Positions 1 to 7,702 of a stretch of DNA of 30,626 bases are shown here, one piece after another. This stretch comes from JANNFX01 sp031380225 (GTDB lineage Bacteria > Pseudomonadota > Alphaproteobacteria > Rhizobiales > Hyphomicrobiaceae). The stretch's first letter is position 1; every line of letters begins with the position of its first letter. The position numbers and the translations under genes were made by a program. The DNA lies in contig JANNFX010000265.1 in assembly GCA_031380225.1 (NCBI GenBank), positions 1-30,626 on the forward strand, written 5' to 3'. The notes under the pieces were generated by a model. The model searched no databases, was not told the origin of the DNA, and saw nothing but the letters and a program-made list of their open reading frames with translations.

Positions 1-1085
1 GTGCCGTGTTTGAAGTCACAAACCGGTGTTCAACGGCAGAGATCAGTCCCCTCGATGACCACATCGCACCCGACGGCCGCGTCATGGAGATGTTGAGCGA
101 GCATCAGTGCGAGGGCTGGTTGGAAGGCTATCTGCTCACGGGCCGGCACGGCTTCTTTCCTAGCTACGAGGCGTTTATTCACATCGTCGATTCGATGTTC
201 AACCAGCATGCCAAGTGGTTGAAGGTGACGCGCGGTATTCCCTGGCGCCGGCAGATCGCATCGCTGAACTACCTGCTCACCTCGCATGTCTGGCGGCAAG
301 ATCACAATGGCTTCACCCATCAAGATCCAGGCTTCATCGATCACGTCGTCAATAAGAAGGCCGAAGTCATTCGCGTCTATTTGCCTCCTGATGCAAACAC
401 GCTGCTCTCGGTGACGGACCACTGCTTACGCAGCCGCAATTACGTGAATGTCATCATCGCTGGGACACAACCCGCTCCGCAGTGGCTTGCCATGGACGCC
501 GCTATCGCGCATTGCGCCGCGGGCGTCGCAATCTGGCCTTGGGCGAGCAACGACGCAGGCGGCGAACCAGACGTTGTTATGGCGTGCTGCGGCGACGTGC
601 CGACGCTGGAAACGCTTGCCGCTGTCGATTTGCTACGGTCGTATTTTCCAAAGTTAAAAGTGCGTGTGATCAACGTGGTTGATCTGATGAAGCTGCAATC
701 ACCCAATGAGCATCCGCACGCCCTGACTGACGCGGAGTTCGATTTGCTATTCACCACATCAAAACCAGTCATTTTCGCCTACCACGGCTATCCGTCGCTT
801 ATTCACCGGCTCACATACCGCCGCACCAACCACGGTAATTTTCATGTGCACGGCTACAAAGAAGAAGGCACGACGACCACGCCGTTTGACCTAACGGTCA
901 TGAACAGTCTTGACCGCTTTCATCTGGTGGCCGACGTCATTGACCGCGTGCCCCAGCTTGGCGCGAGCGTTGCTGCGGTCAAGGAGGCTGTCAGCGATAA
1001 GCTCACGGAACACAAAGCCTACGTTGCCGAGCACGGCGAAGACATGCCGGAAATCCGCAACTGGCAGTGGCGCGCAAGACAATGA
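1..1085 (+). CDS. xfp: Phosphoketolase, C-terminal part (5' end outside window)
   Basis: Thiamine-diphosphate enzyme that splits xylulose-5-phosphate (often also fructose-6-phosphate) with phosphate into acetyl phosphate plus glyceraldehyde-3-phosphate or erythrose-4-phosphate, in the cytoplasm. The reading frame is open from base 3 (AVFEVTNR), so the gene begins upstream of the window. About 360 residues are present against a usual length near 790. Family landmarks seen are EGWLEGYLLTGRHG, the SLNYLLTSHVWRQDHNGFTHQDPG block, the RVYLPPDANTLL segment and the C-terminal HGYKEEGTTTTPFDL block. No frameshift is visible. The stop overlaps the next gene in an ATGA arrangement, suggesting translational coupling with the phosphatase. 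The family call is firm; substrate preference between the two sugars cannot be read here. Confidence 0.93.
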   Translation, partial: AVFEVTNRCSTAEISPLDDHIAPDGRVMEMLSEHQCEGWLEGYLLTGRHGFFPSYEAFIHIVDSMFNQHAKWLKVTRGIPWRRQIASLNYLLTSHVWRQDHNGFTHQDPGFIDHVVNKKAEVIRVYLPPDANTLLSVTDHCLRSRNYVNVIIAGTQPAPQWLAMDAAIAHCAAGVAIWPWASNDAGGEPDVVMACCGDVPTLETLAAVDLLRSYFPKLKVRVINVVDLMKLQSPNEHPHALTDAEFDLLFTTSKPVIFAYHGYPSLIHRLTYRRTNHGNFHVHGYKEEGTTTTPFDLTVMNSLDRFHLVADVIDRVPQLGASVAAVKEAVSDKLTEHKAYVAEHGEDMPEIRNWQWRARQ

Positions 1086-1717
1086 AGGGGTCGGAAAGCG
1101 CGCTGCCGCTCAGAGATATGCAAACGGCACTTCCGCGCCTGTACTTCATGCGCCATGGCGAAACCGCTTGGTCGCTGTCCAGTCAACATACGGGACGTAC
1201 CGACATCGCGCTTAACGAGCAGGGCGAGCAAGACGCCCGCACGCTTGCTGCTCCGCTGGGCGCAGTAAACTTCAGCCGTGTCTTTACGAGTCCGCTGCAG
1301 CGCGCACGGCGAACATGCGAGCTGGCTGGGCTCGGCGAGGTTGCAGAGATAGAGCCGGACCTTACCGAGTGGAACTATGGCGACTACGAGGGTATGCGCC
1401 CAACTGAAATTCGCCAAGGGCGACCAGACTGGAATGTCTTTCGCGACGGATGCCCGGGCGGAGAATCACCATCACAAATTTCGCAACGTGCCGATCGGGC
1501 GATCGGCCGGCTCCGGGCGCTCAAGGGAAACATTGCTGTCTTTTCACATGGTCACTTTGGGCGAGTATTTGCGGCACGTTGGATCGGCTTGCAGGTAGAG
1601 CAAGCACAACGTTTTCTTCTCAGCACTGCTTCGCTCAGCATCCTGGGTTTTGAACACTACCGCGCCGACGAGCCGGCTGTCGTTTTGTGGAACGCCGTCG
1701 CCAAAACGCTTTGGTGA
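1082..1717 (+). CDS. Histidine phosphatase family protein (phosphoglycerate-mutase-like)
   Basis: A 211-residue cytoplasmic member of the histidine phosphatase superfamily, whose catalytic His is transiently phosphorylated. The signature LYFMRHGETAW lies near residues 18-28, the second-site block FTSPLQRARRTCEL follows, then the acid segment LTEWNYGDYEG, and the second catalytic His sits in VFSHGHFGR. I chose the ATG at 1082 because it overlaps the phosphoketolase stop (ATGA). ATG 1067 lies further inside the upstream gene, and ATG 1118 would start just before the RHG motif; none has a strong ribosome site. Coupling to phosphoketolase suggests a sugar-phosphate or related substrate, but this is inference because the superfamily is very broad. 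Confidence 0.85.
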   Translation: MKGSESALPLRDMQTALPRLYFMRHGETAWSLSSQHTGRTDIALNEQGEQDARTLAAPLGAVNFSRVFTSPLQRARRTCELAGLGEVAEIEPDLTEWNYGDYEGMRPTEIRQGRPDWNVFRDGCPGGESPSQISQRADRAIGRLRALKGNIAVFSHGHFGRVFAARWIGLQVEQAQRFLLSTASLSILGFEHYRADEPAVVLWNAVAKTLW

Positions 1718-1957
1718 AAAGATTAAGCTCAAAGAAGCAGACGGTCGTCCGCGATAAGCAGCACGTTGTGTGAGCCGGCGCTTTTTAGCATGATGCCACT
1801 CGCATGCTTACGTTGCGCCCAGTTGGAGGGCGCATTCTCCTATTTTTGGCTTCACAACCTGTGAGACGTGTTAGCGCACTGTTGGCTATTACGCCGTGCT
1901 ACCAGATGAAGTGGCTCGGGCCGCAAGAGCTGCGGTCCCTTGAATAGGAGACTCTCT

Positions 1958-2794
1958 ATGAAACTCGACATTCTGGTGCCGATTCATACATACCCTGATG
2001 GAAATGCGGTTGAATTCGCTCTCCACATTGCTGCAATCGCGCGACATCTGAATGCCGATGTTCATGCCCTCGTCCTTAATGCCAATTTTCCGCCCGTTTC
2101 TAGCGCCCTTGGCAACATGCTGATCGACGTGCCAGGGCTGGTTGCCGGAGCAAAGGCAAAATGCCGAGAGCGTGGAGCTGCGGTCGTAAGAGCCCTTGAA
2201 ACGGAGTTGGGGTCGCTCGGCGTTCCGTTGCGAACCTCTCACATAGAGTGTTTCCCAGGTGCCGCTGGGAACTTGATCAGTACCATGGCTCGATACCACG
2301 ATTTCGTCCTCGTGGGCATTGGGACTAACGATGCAATACCACAAGCGACCGCAGAGGCGGTAATTTTTGGCTCAGGCAGACCAACCCTGCTGGTCCCGGA
2401 AGATGCACCGGCCGCGTCGTTCGGGCACGTAATGATTGCCTGGGATGGAAGTCGTGTCGCGGCACGTGCGGTATCTGATGCTCGTGATTTCCTGCAGCGT
2501 GCGCAAACCGTCACGATTGCTTCAGTTACCGACGAGAAGGCCCTCCCGGACAACGATCCTGGAAGCCGGCTGGCAGAATATCTCGCGCGGCACGATATCC
2601 AAGCGACAGTCGCTCAAGTACAGAGCCGAGGCCATCCCATCTCCAACACCCTGCAGGAGCATGCGAGGGAGATCGGAGCAGGTTTGCTCGTGATGGGCGG
2701 CTTCGCTCATTCGCGGATGAGGGATTTCGTGTTGGGCGGTGCCACGAACGGAATCCTGAGAAATCTCCAGCTGCCGGTATTGCTGTCACACTAG
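1958..2794 (+). CDS. Universal stress protein, two tandem Usp domains
   Basis: A 278-residue protein with two UspA-like domains, roughly residues 1-145 and 150-278. The C-terminal domain carries the nucleotide-binding type signature, seen as MGGFAHSRMRDFVLGG followed by a threonine; the N-terminal one is weaker (VGIGTND...). ATG 1958 is preceded by AGGAG at 1946-1950, which decides it over the in-frame TTG at 1940. The 240 bases upstream contain no gene, and I could not identify an operator in them. Cytoplasmic and probably stress-related. Placement beside phosphoketolase recalls loci where Usp proteins are co-controlled with acetyl-phosphate metabolism under low oxygen or starvation; that link is inference. 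Confidence 0.88.
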   Translation: MKLDILVPIHTYPDGNAVEFALHIAAIARHLNADVHALVLNANFPPVSSALGNMLIDVPGLVAGAKAKCRERGAAVVRALETELGSLGVPLRTSHIECFPGAAGNLISTMARYHDFVLVGIGTNDAIPQATAEAVIFGSGRPTLLVPEDAPAASFGHVMIAWDGSRVAARAVSDARDFLQRAQTVTIASVTDEKALPDNDPGSRLAEYLARHDIQATVAQVQSRGHPISNTLQEHAREIGAGLLVMGGFAHSRMRDFVLGGATNGILRNLQLPVLLSH

Positions 2795-2820
2795 GGGTGA
2801 GGGAGAGCCCCCAAACGCAG

Positions 2821-2970
2821 CTGACTGCCAGATCGATCGGAGCGGACCGAGACTTAATGCACGCCGCAGTCGGAGTGATGCACGTGGCCGCTGCCCGAGA
2901 CCGGTTTTCGTTCAGCGAGCGCCTGATCCAGTGCATCGAGCACGAAGCCCGCGTGCGTCGAACGCGACAC
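2821..2970 (-). pseudogene. IS3-family transposase OrfB (rve integrase) fragment
   Basis: On the minus strand one frame reads AGFVLDALDQALAERK and then SGHVHHSDCGVH, closely matching the DDE integrase core of IS3-family OrfB proteins, where the usual text is HHSDRGVQY with the second catalytic Asp. The frame ends at a TAA (2854-2856) where a Tyr codon is expected, and what follows is only weakly similar. Upstream of VSRS the match also breaks. No terminal inverted repeats or target duplications were found, so this is a short dead remnant rather than an element. The longer open frames across it on both strands are shadows. Confidence 0.72.
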
Positions 2971-3091
2971 CTAAATCGCCCCGGGATTGCCGTAGGCTGT
3001 TTGGTTTGAGTAATGCGGCCATTGCTATCATGACGGCTCGGGGTATTCCGGCTCGGTGCCCGGCTCTGCTGGTGGCAGCAACGGTGGGGCC

Positions 3092-3550
3092 GAACTCGGC
3101 GCACAGGTCCGCAAGGGCGCCAAATCCGAACTCGTCATCTTCTACAAAGAATTCGACGTCGAGCCAGCAAAAGATGCCACCGACGATGATGGCAAGCGCC
3201 GCGTCGCCAGCGCATCCTTCGTCTTCAACGCCGCTGAAGTGGACGGCTTTGACATCCCAGACGTCCCTGCCCGGCTTGGACCGATTGCCCGCATTGACGC
3301 CGCTGACCGCTTCATCACCTCGACAAAGGTCACGATCGCGCAGGGCGGCGAGCGAGCCTACTACCGTCCTTCACTCGATGCCATTCAGATGCCGGACGAG
3401 CATCTGTTCACCGGCACGGACACGATGACCCGTGATGAATCCTACTATGCGGTTCTGCTTCATGAACTCTGGACTTCCCCAGCAAAAGTGGAGGGATTGG
3501 AAACCGAGCCAGCAATGGCAAAAGGAACCCCCCGAGCGCGCGACAGGTGA
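3092..3550 (+). pseudogene. ArdC-type antirestriction / zincin-like protein remnant
   Basis: The frame encodes ELGAQVRKGAKSELVIF, then SFVFNAAEVDGF, then ERAYYRPSLDAIQMP and DESYYAVLLHEL. These are successive landmarks of the ArdC N-terminal ssDNA-binding domain and the start of its metallopeptidase-like domain, found on plasmids and integrative elements. The N-terminal block (usually containing GYSGIN and a TFKQA-like segment) is missing. At the metal site the usual HELxHWTG is replaced by HELWTS, as if two codons including the second His were lost, and the sequence then stops resembling the family. The product is truncated at both ends and cannot bind metal in the normal way. It sits beside a transposase fragment, consistent with a decayed mobile element. 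Confidence 0.75.
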
Positions 3551-4049
3551 TAAGCCGCCGAAGGCGTGGGTGCTGGAAAGCTGCCCTAAATTATTACACC
3601 CTACAGTGGACCGGCATTCGCGCCCCCCATGCATGGACTTGAGACGTGCCGTGCTAGCCAAACCTCCGGAGCGATGAGCGCGCGGGGATTTTGATGGTCA
3701 GGGTTCCGCAAGCGAAAAAGCTTGCGCGTGATTTCTGTGTCATCGGCAACACTGGAGGAAAAAAGAATGATTTGTTGGATCGATACTTTGTCTTCAATAT
3801 CTCTGATTTAAGTACAAGATGGAAAGCGCAAATTCTGCAGCAGCTTGCCGATTTTTGAGTAAAACTCTCAACCGCGCCACAACTAGAGTGGCGACTGCGG
3901 ACACAACGGCGAGCGGCCAAATTATGGCGGACCGGATTGCTGCTTCCAGTGGAAAAAAGTCCCGAATCGCAAACAATTTGTTACTTCGGCTGCATTGCTG
4001 GATAAATTGTTATCTTGCGCAGTAGTAAGTTCCCGTATTGGATCGCCAA
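3551..4049. other. About 500 bases without a recognisable intact gene
   Basis: Only short open frames occur here, none with a convincing family. On the plus strand an AGG-type ribosome site (ggagg) precedes an ATG at 3767, but it opens only a 14-codon frame, and the 68-codon frame at 3819-4025 has no ribosome site or known motif. A possible degraded minus-strand gene is listed separately. The stretch probably belongs to the same decayed accessory patch as the ArdC and transposase remnants and also holds the unidentified promoter of the protease gene. Confidence 0.5.
3660..3976 (-). pseudogene. Possible frameshifted remnant of a small membrane-anchored protein
   Basis: From a TTG at 3976 the minus strand encodes a hydrophobic segment (SAIIWPLAVVSAVATLVVARL) followed by a charged stretch LLKNRQAAAEFALSILYLNQRY and a stop at 3794-3796. 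One frame over, the text continues as EDKVSIQQIILF and ITRKLFRLRNPDHQNPRALI. The layout of one membrane helix followed by a soluble helical region vaguely resembles DUF4760-type proteins, but I cannot confirm the family. A single indel near 3795 would join the two parts. Treat as tentative; it may be chance. Confidence 0.2.
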
Positions 4050-6302
4050 ATGTTTCGCTTTCGGCACCCACGCAAAAAAAGCTCGTCATCCGTGAGCAAA
4101 ATCAGCAATTTGTCGCCGAGTCGCGCACGCGCTTTGATCGTATGCGGTGCTATCGCTGCTGTCCTGCCGCCAGTTCCAGTTCATCGTCCAGGTGATCCAG
4201 GCGCCACTCTCAACAATGCTCATGCCGAGCAATCTATCTTATCGATGTTATTCGGAACGGCCGCATATGCTGGTCGCCGCAAACACGACAGGGGCAATTC
4301 GGATGATTTAGACGATCAAGTCCGGCATATGCAAAATGAGGCCCGTGAGGGCGAGCGTGAGCGTGAGGACAGAGACCGCGAGCAACAGCGCCAAGAACGC
4401 GACAGGGAGCGCGAGCAGCAAGCGCAAGAGCGCCAACAACGGGACGCCGAACGCGAGCAACAGCGCCAAGAACGCGACCGGGAACATGAACAGCAAGCTC
4501 AAGAGCGTGAGCAGCGCAATAACGAGCGCGAGCATGGTAACAATCCCCGCACCGAAAGTTCAAATGGTGGCCGATCGACGGAGACTGTTGAATATAACCG
4601 TGATGCGAATAAGTCTGAAGGTGGCAAACATGACGATGCAAGTCAGGACGGCGATAGACAGGAAGATGTGAAGCACGAAGGCGCCGGCCAAGACGATGGA
4701 AAACATCATGTCGGAAATCAAGGAGATGGCCAGCACGCGAACGGGAATTCTGGCGGACAAAGCGGTACGCCAGTGACTGGCAGGCCTGTCGCTACCTCAA
4801 ACAGTGGGCCGGTCGCAGCGGGCAGCGTGAGTGATATCGACGTTGATGAACCACCTGCCACGGTCGAGAAATGGCTGAAGCAGTTGATCCAGCCGAAAGA
4901 AGAAAAGCCTCAACGCGGTAAGCCAGGCAAACCAGAGCCAACGGTTCAGGTGAAATCGCCCAAGTCTTCACCAGTCGATATAAAAGCCGGTCTTGATTTG
5001 GAGCAACTTGGCCGGCCAGAATTGCTGGTCGTCAATGCAACGGCAAAAACGGTGGCCCGGGCTCAGGCCCTCGGATTCAAATCCAAGGGAGCTACATCTC
5101 TATCAAGCCTAAAATTTGGAGTGACGCGGCTGATGCCACCCGATGGCATGAGTACGGCTGAGGCTGAAGCTCTGCTCGCCAAAGCAGTGCCGCAAGCAAT
5201 GGTCGCCGTGAATCGCAAATATCGCCTCTATCGCACAGCTTCGGGATCCGACACCGGGCAGACAACGAAGCGCGCCGCGACGGCGCCTTTGAGCGGCACC
5301 CTGACTTGCGGGACCAGCGATCACTGTTTCGGCAGCGAGATCGTCGGCTGGCGGCCCGAGCTTCGAACATGCGCATCGGCGGTGAAGATTGGCATTATCG
5401 ATACTTCGGTCGATGTCACGCATCCCGCGTTCGCGCACAAAAAAATTGAAGTCAAACACTTAGCTCAAAGCGAAAGCGGAAAGCCAGGCCCCGACTGGCA
5501 TGGCACCGGGGTGACAGCTTTGCTTGCGGGCGACGCTTCAAGTGGGACACCGGGCCTAGTTCCAGATGCCCGCTTCTACGTTGCCGATGTTTTTCATGCA
5601 GACACAGATAGCCTGCCAGCTAGTGATACCCTGAGCATGTTGCGGGCGTTCGATTGGCTTGAAGCTAAGAATGTCAAGATCATCAACATGAGCTTATCGG
5701 GCCCGCCTGATGTATTGATCAAGCAAGCCATCGATAAACTCGTGGCGCAGGGCGTTGTGTTCGTGGCAGCTGCCGGCAACGAAGGACCAGCGGCTGGTCC
5801 GAGTTATCCGGCCGCCTATGACAGTGTCATCGCAGTGACGGCTGTTGGTCAGAACCTCAAGAATTACCGCTATGCCAATCGCGGGTCCTATATCGATGTC
5901 GCAGCGCCAGGTGTCGCTATTTGGACCGCGATGCCGGGATCGAAAGAGGGCTATCATTCCGGAACGTCGTTTGCGACGCCGTATGTTACGGCTGCACTTG
6001 CTGCAATTTATGCGCGGCTGCCTGCAACGACGACGGCTGATGTCTTGAAGTCTTTGGCATACAAGGATCTCGGTGAACCGGGGCCCGATGCCATTTATGG
6101 GCAGGGACTACTGCAAGCGCCAGCATCATGCACGGGCAATATGATAGCGCAGCGCGTTCCTGTCCCGGCACCTGTTTTTGAAACCAGCGTATCAGCCAGT
6201 GTCAACGCGGACATCCGGCCAGCCTCTGCATTGGGGCTAAGCGCTTCTCAACCTGAACCGGTTGAAGTGCTGCCGTGGCTGACCAATCAGAGCAGCCAGT
6301 AA
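4050..6302 (+). CDS. Secreted S8 (subtilisin-like) serine protease with Glu/Arg-rich N-terminal region
   Basis: A 750-residue protein, counted from ATG 4050; an in-frame TTG at 4038 is the alternative and neither has a clear ribosome site. A basic start and a hydrophobic stretch near residues 25-45 suggest export or membrane anchoring. Residues about 100-165 are an extremely charged Arg/Glu/Gln repeat region, probably a long single helix, followed by a hydrophilic Gly/Asn/Asp/His linker to about 260. The peptidase S8 domain carries a full catalytic triad: Asp451 (IGIIDTSVD), His484 (DWHGTGV) and Ser640 (SGTSFATPYV), with oxyanion Asn577 (AAAGNEGP). It converges on an ECF sigma/anti-sigma pair. 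S8 proteases beside such pairs recur in related bacteria, so it may act on envelope proteins, possibly the anti-sigma factor itself; that is inference. Confidence 0.9.
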   Translation: MFRFRHPRKKSSSSVSKISNLSPSRARALIVCGAIAAVLPPVPVHRPGDPGATLNNAHAEQSILSMLFGTAAYAGRRKHDRGNSDDLDDQVRHMQNEAREGEREREDRDREQQRQERDREREQQAQERQQRDAEREQQRQERDREHEQQAQEREQRNNEREHGNNPRTESSNGGRSTETVEYNRDANKSEGGKHDDASQDGDRQEDVKHEGAGQDDGKHHVGNQGDGQHANGNSGGQSGTPVTGRPVATSNSGPVAAGSVSDIDVDEPPATVEKWLKQLIQPKEEKPQRGKPGKPEPTVQVKSPKSSPVDIKAGLDLEQLGRPELLVVNATAKTVARAQALGFKSKGATSLSSLKFGVTRLMPPDGMSTAEAEALLAKAVPQAMVAVNRKYRLYRTASGSDTGQTTKRAATAPLSGTLTCGTSDHCFGSEIVGWRPELRTCASAVKIGIIDTSVDVTHPAFAHKKIEVKHLAQSESGKPGPDWHGTGVTALLAGDASSGTPGLVPDARFYVADVFHADTDSLPASDTLSMLRAFDWLEAKNVKIINMSLSGPPDVLIKQAIDKLVAQGVVFVAAAGNEGPAAGPSYPAAYDSVIAVTAVGQNLKNYRYANRGSYIDVAAPGVAIWTAMPGSKEGYHSGTSFATPYVTAALAAIYARLPATTTADVLKSLAYKDLGEPGPDAIYGQGLLQAPASCTGNMIAQRVPVPAPVFETSVSASVNADIRPASALGLSASQPEPVEVLPWLTNQSSQ
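4377..4526 (+). repeat. Two tandem 75-base coding repeats in the protease gene
   Basis: Two in-frame copies of a 25-residue unit, 4377-4451 and 4452-4526, each beginning REQQRQERDRE. The DNA of the first third is almost identical between copies (cgcgagcaacagcgccaaga in both), while the last third has drifted, indicating an older duplication. The encoded stretch has almost no hydrophobic residues and fits a charged single alpha helix or spacer rather than a folded domain. Confidence 0.85.
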
Positions 6303-6379
6303 ATTACGATACTACTCACTTCGCCTGCGACGCTCGACCGCTTTCGATGAGCAGGGTGTGAAGCTGCTTCTGTCCGGCA

Positions 6380-6456
6380 CCTCGCGGTTTAACAACGGGC
6401 TCTCCTTCAACGCGAGGGCAAATGCCAGCGGGGGTACGCTGGTGTCGAAGGAGAGC
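6380..6456. repeat. Nested hairpin preceding the tandem array, with a competing stem
   Basis: A perfect 10-base-pair stem joins 6399-6408 (gctctccttc) to 6447-6456 (gaaggagagc). Inside it is a second hairpin, ccagcg/cgctgg at 6425-6430 and 6437-6442, with loop ggggta. The ggggt loop core recurs in the array that follows, so this looks like a diverged first copy of its second hairpin. In addition 6380-6386 (cctcgcg) is complementary to 6411-6417 (cgcgagg), which lies within the loop of the big stem, so the two could form a pseudoknot or be alternatives. Confidence 0.6.
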
Positions 6457-6465
6457 TGCTGTTTC

Positions 6466-6853
6466 GGACGGCGCTTACGCAAACGCTTGGGGTAAACATG
6501 CGTCGTCCGATGCTTTGCGTTGTGCCGGACGATGTGGGTCGCCATGGGCCAAACACATATAAATTGCGGCGCTTACGCAAACACTTGAGTAACCAGCGCC
6601 GAGAGATAACGTGTTTGTAGCGCTGGGATGTGGGGTCGCCATAACTACAAACACGTCGAGTTGAAAGCGCCTACGCATACGCGGGGTAGACAGCGCCTTC
6701 CAGTCAGTTGTTTGTGCCTGGCGATGTGGGGTCGCCCGTGGCCAAACACTTCTAGTTCGAGGCGCTTACGCATACGCGGGGTAGTCAGCGCCTCGTCGAC
6801 TTTGTCTGGACCCGATCAGCAGAGGTGGGGTCGACCAATATGGGCCAGACAAA
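6466..6853. repeat. Array of four imperfect tandem double-hairpin units (~94-101 bases each)
   Basis: Hairpin A starts at about 6466, 6567, 6664 and 6758. Its stems are: unit 1 6466-6474/6500-6508 (9 pairs, one G-U), unit 2 6567-6573/6595-6601 (7), unit 3 near 6664-6671/6692-6699 (imperfect), unit 4 6758-6766/6787-6795 (9). Loops share ttacgca and ggggta. Hairpin B: unit 1 6519-6526/6547-6552 (short), unit 2 6609-6620/6645-6656 (12 perfect), unit 3 6709-6718/6740-6748 (one bulge), unit 4 6801-6813/6842-6853 (12 with a bulged A). All B loops share a core like gatgtggggtcgcc. Stem sequences differ between units on both arms yet stay complementary. The array fills the gap between the convergent protease and anti-sigma genes. 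I do not recognise it as a named RNA; it could be RNA structure or a palindromic DNA repeat family. Confidence 0.8.
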
Positions 6854-6871
6854 ATTTCAAAGGATGTTCTT

Positions 6872-7702
6872 CTAGTTCTTGATGTCCGGCTTCGGCGGGT
6901 TTGGCTGCCGCCAGCCATTCTTCATTACGCTTACTTCGTCCTCCAATCCTAACGCATCACCAGAAATCAGTTGGTCGACGAGGGCGTCGATGGACTCGGA
7001 ACTCGCCTTGCCGGCAGGCACAATTTGGCCGCCAGCAGAGCTCGCGGAAGCGATCGCTTCCTGAGCCTCGATTGTCCAGCGCCCCTGCCCATCTCGACAC
7101 GCGACACCGCTGATCAGCGCGGCATTGCTCCGGCCAATTTCATACTGGCGGCAGAAGCGGCTTTGCGCGGTTGCAAATGTGAACACCGGCTTGATGCTGG
7201 CTGCATGGCCATCGATTGTCTGAATAGCGTTGGCACCCATTGCGATTGTATTGAGCACTGACGCCAAGGCCGTGTCAGCAATTTTCGTCCCATCGGCTGA
7301 GACGACGGCGCCGAACATATCATCCGTACCGGCGGCGCGCTGGTTGAGCACCATCAATGCACCTGACCCGATCGCCAACGATGTCACGCAAGCTGCCAAC
7401 GCCCAATTTGGAACACGGCTCAGAACTTGGCGCGGCTTCGGCAACTTGAACGGAACAACAGTTCCGCCTCGTTTATCGCCGCTTTCCGGCGCCAAAAGCG
7501 CATCGATTAAGCGCTGTGGTACAGGGCCAGGCAACGCTCTTTCAAACAAATCCGCAAGCGCCTTGCCAGTCGCTGTGAAAGCAGCCAGCCGATCGGCACC
7601 GAGCGGATCGCGCGCGAGATACGCCTCAACTATCGCGCGATCAGTCTTGCTGATATCCCCATCAGCATAGGCCATCAGCAATTCATCTGTAATCGGGTTC
7701 AT
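6872..7702 (-). CDS. Membrane anti-sigma factor family protein
   Basis: A 276-residue protein whose start codon overlaps the stop of the ECF sigma gene by the ATGA pattern, the classic arrangement for a sigma factor and its antagonist. The N-terminal MNPITDELLMAYADGDI stretch and the following helical region match the cytoplasmic anti-sigma domain type. The His-x3-Cys-x2-Cys zinc motif found in many relatives is absent. A membrane segment lies near residues 97-118 (NWALAACVTSLAIGSGALMVL), leaving about 155 residues outside, ending in a polar Pro/Asn-rich tail. It likely holds the sigma factor at the inner membrane until an envelope signal arrives. The signal is unknown. Confidence 0.85.
   Translation of the reverse strand: MNPITDELLMAYADGDISKTDRAIVEAYLARDPLGADRLAAFTATGKALADLFERALPGPVPQRLIDALLAPESGDKRGGTVVPFKLPKPRQVLSRVPNWALAACVTSLAIGSGALMVLNQRAAGTDDMFGAVVSADGTKIADTALASVLNTIAMGANAIQTIDGHAASIKPVFTFATAQSRFCRQYEIGRSNAALISGVACRDGQGRWTIEAQEAIASASSAGGQIVPAGKASSESIDALVDQLISGDALGLEDEVSVMKNGWRQPNPPKPDIKN

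Noticed and set aside
2797..3009. A 70-codon plus-strand frame directly after the usp gene
   Set aside because: It is the antisense of the transposase remnant; similar text is often mis-annotated as a hypothetical protein.
2526..3104. A 192-codon minus-strand open frame spanning the end of the usp gene and the region after it
   Set aside because: It overlaps a clear gene, is Arg/Ser-rich with no motif, and its second part is the wrong frame of the IS3 transposase fragment.
4308..4535. A strongly hydrophobic 75-codon minus-strand frame resembling a membrane protein
   Set aside because: It is the antisense of the Glu/Arg/Gln repeat in the protease gene, which automatically yields Leu/Ala-rich text.
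6466..6853. CRISPR array
   Set aside because: Units are tandem copies without unique spacers, the repeats are imperfect and about 94-101 bases long, and no cas genes are present.
6801..6853. Intrinsic terminator for the protease or anti-sigma gene
   Set aside because: The stem is strong, but no T-run follows it on either strand.
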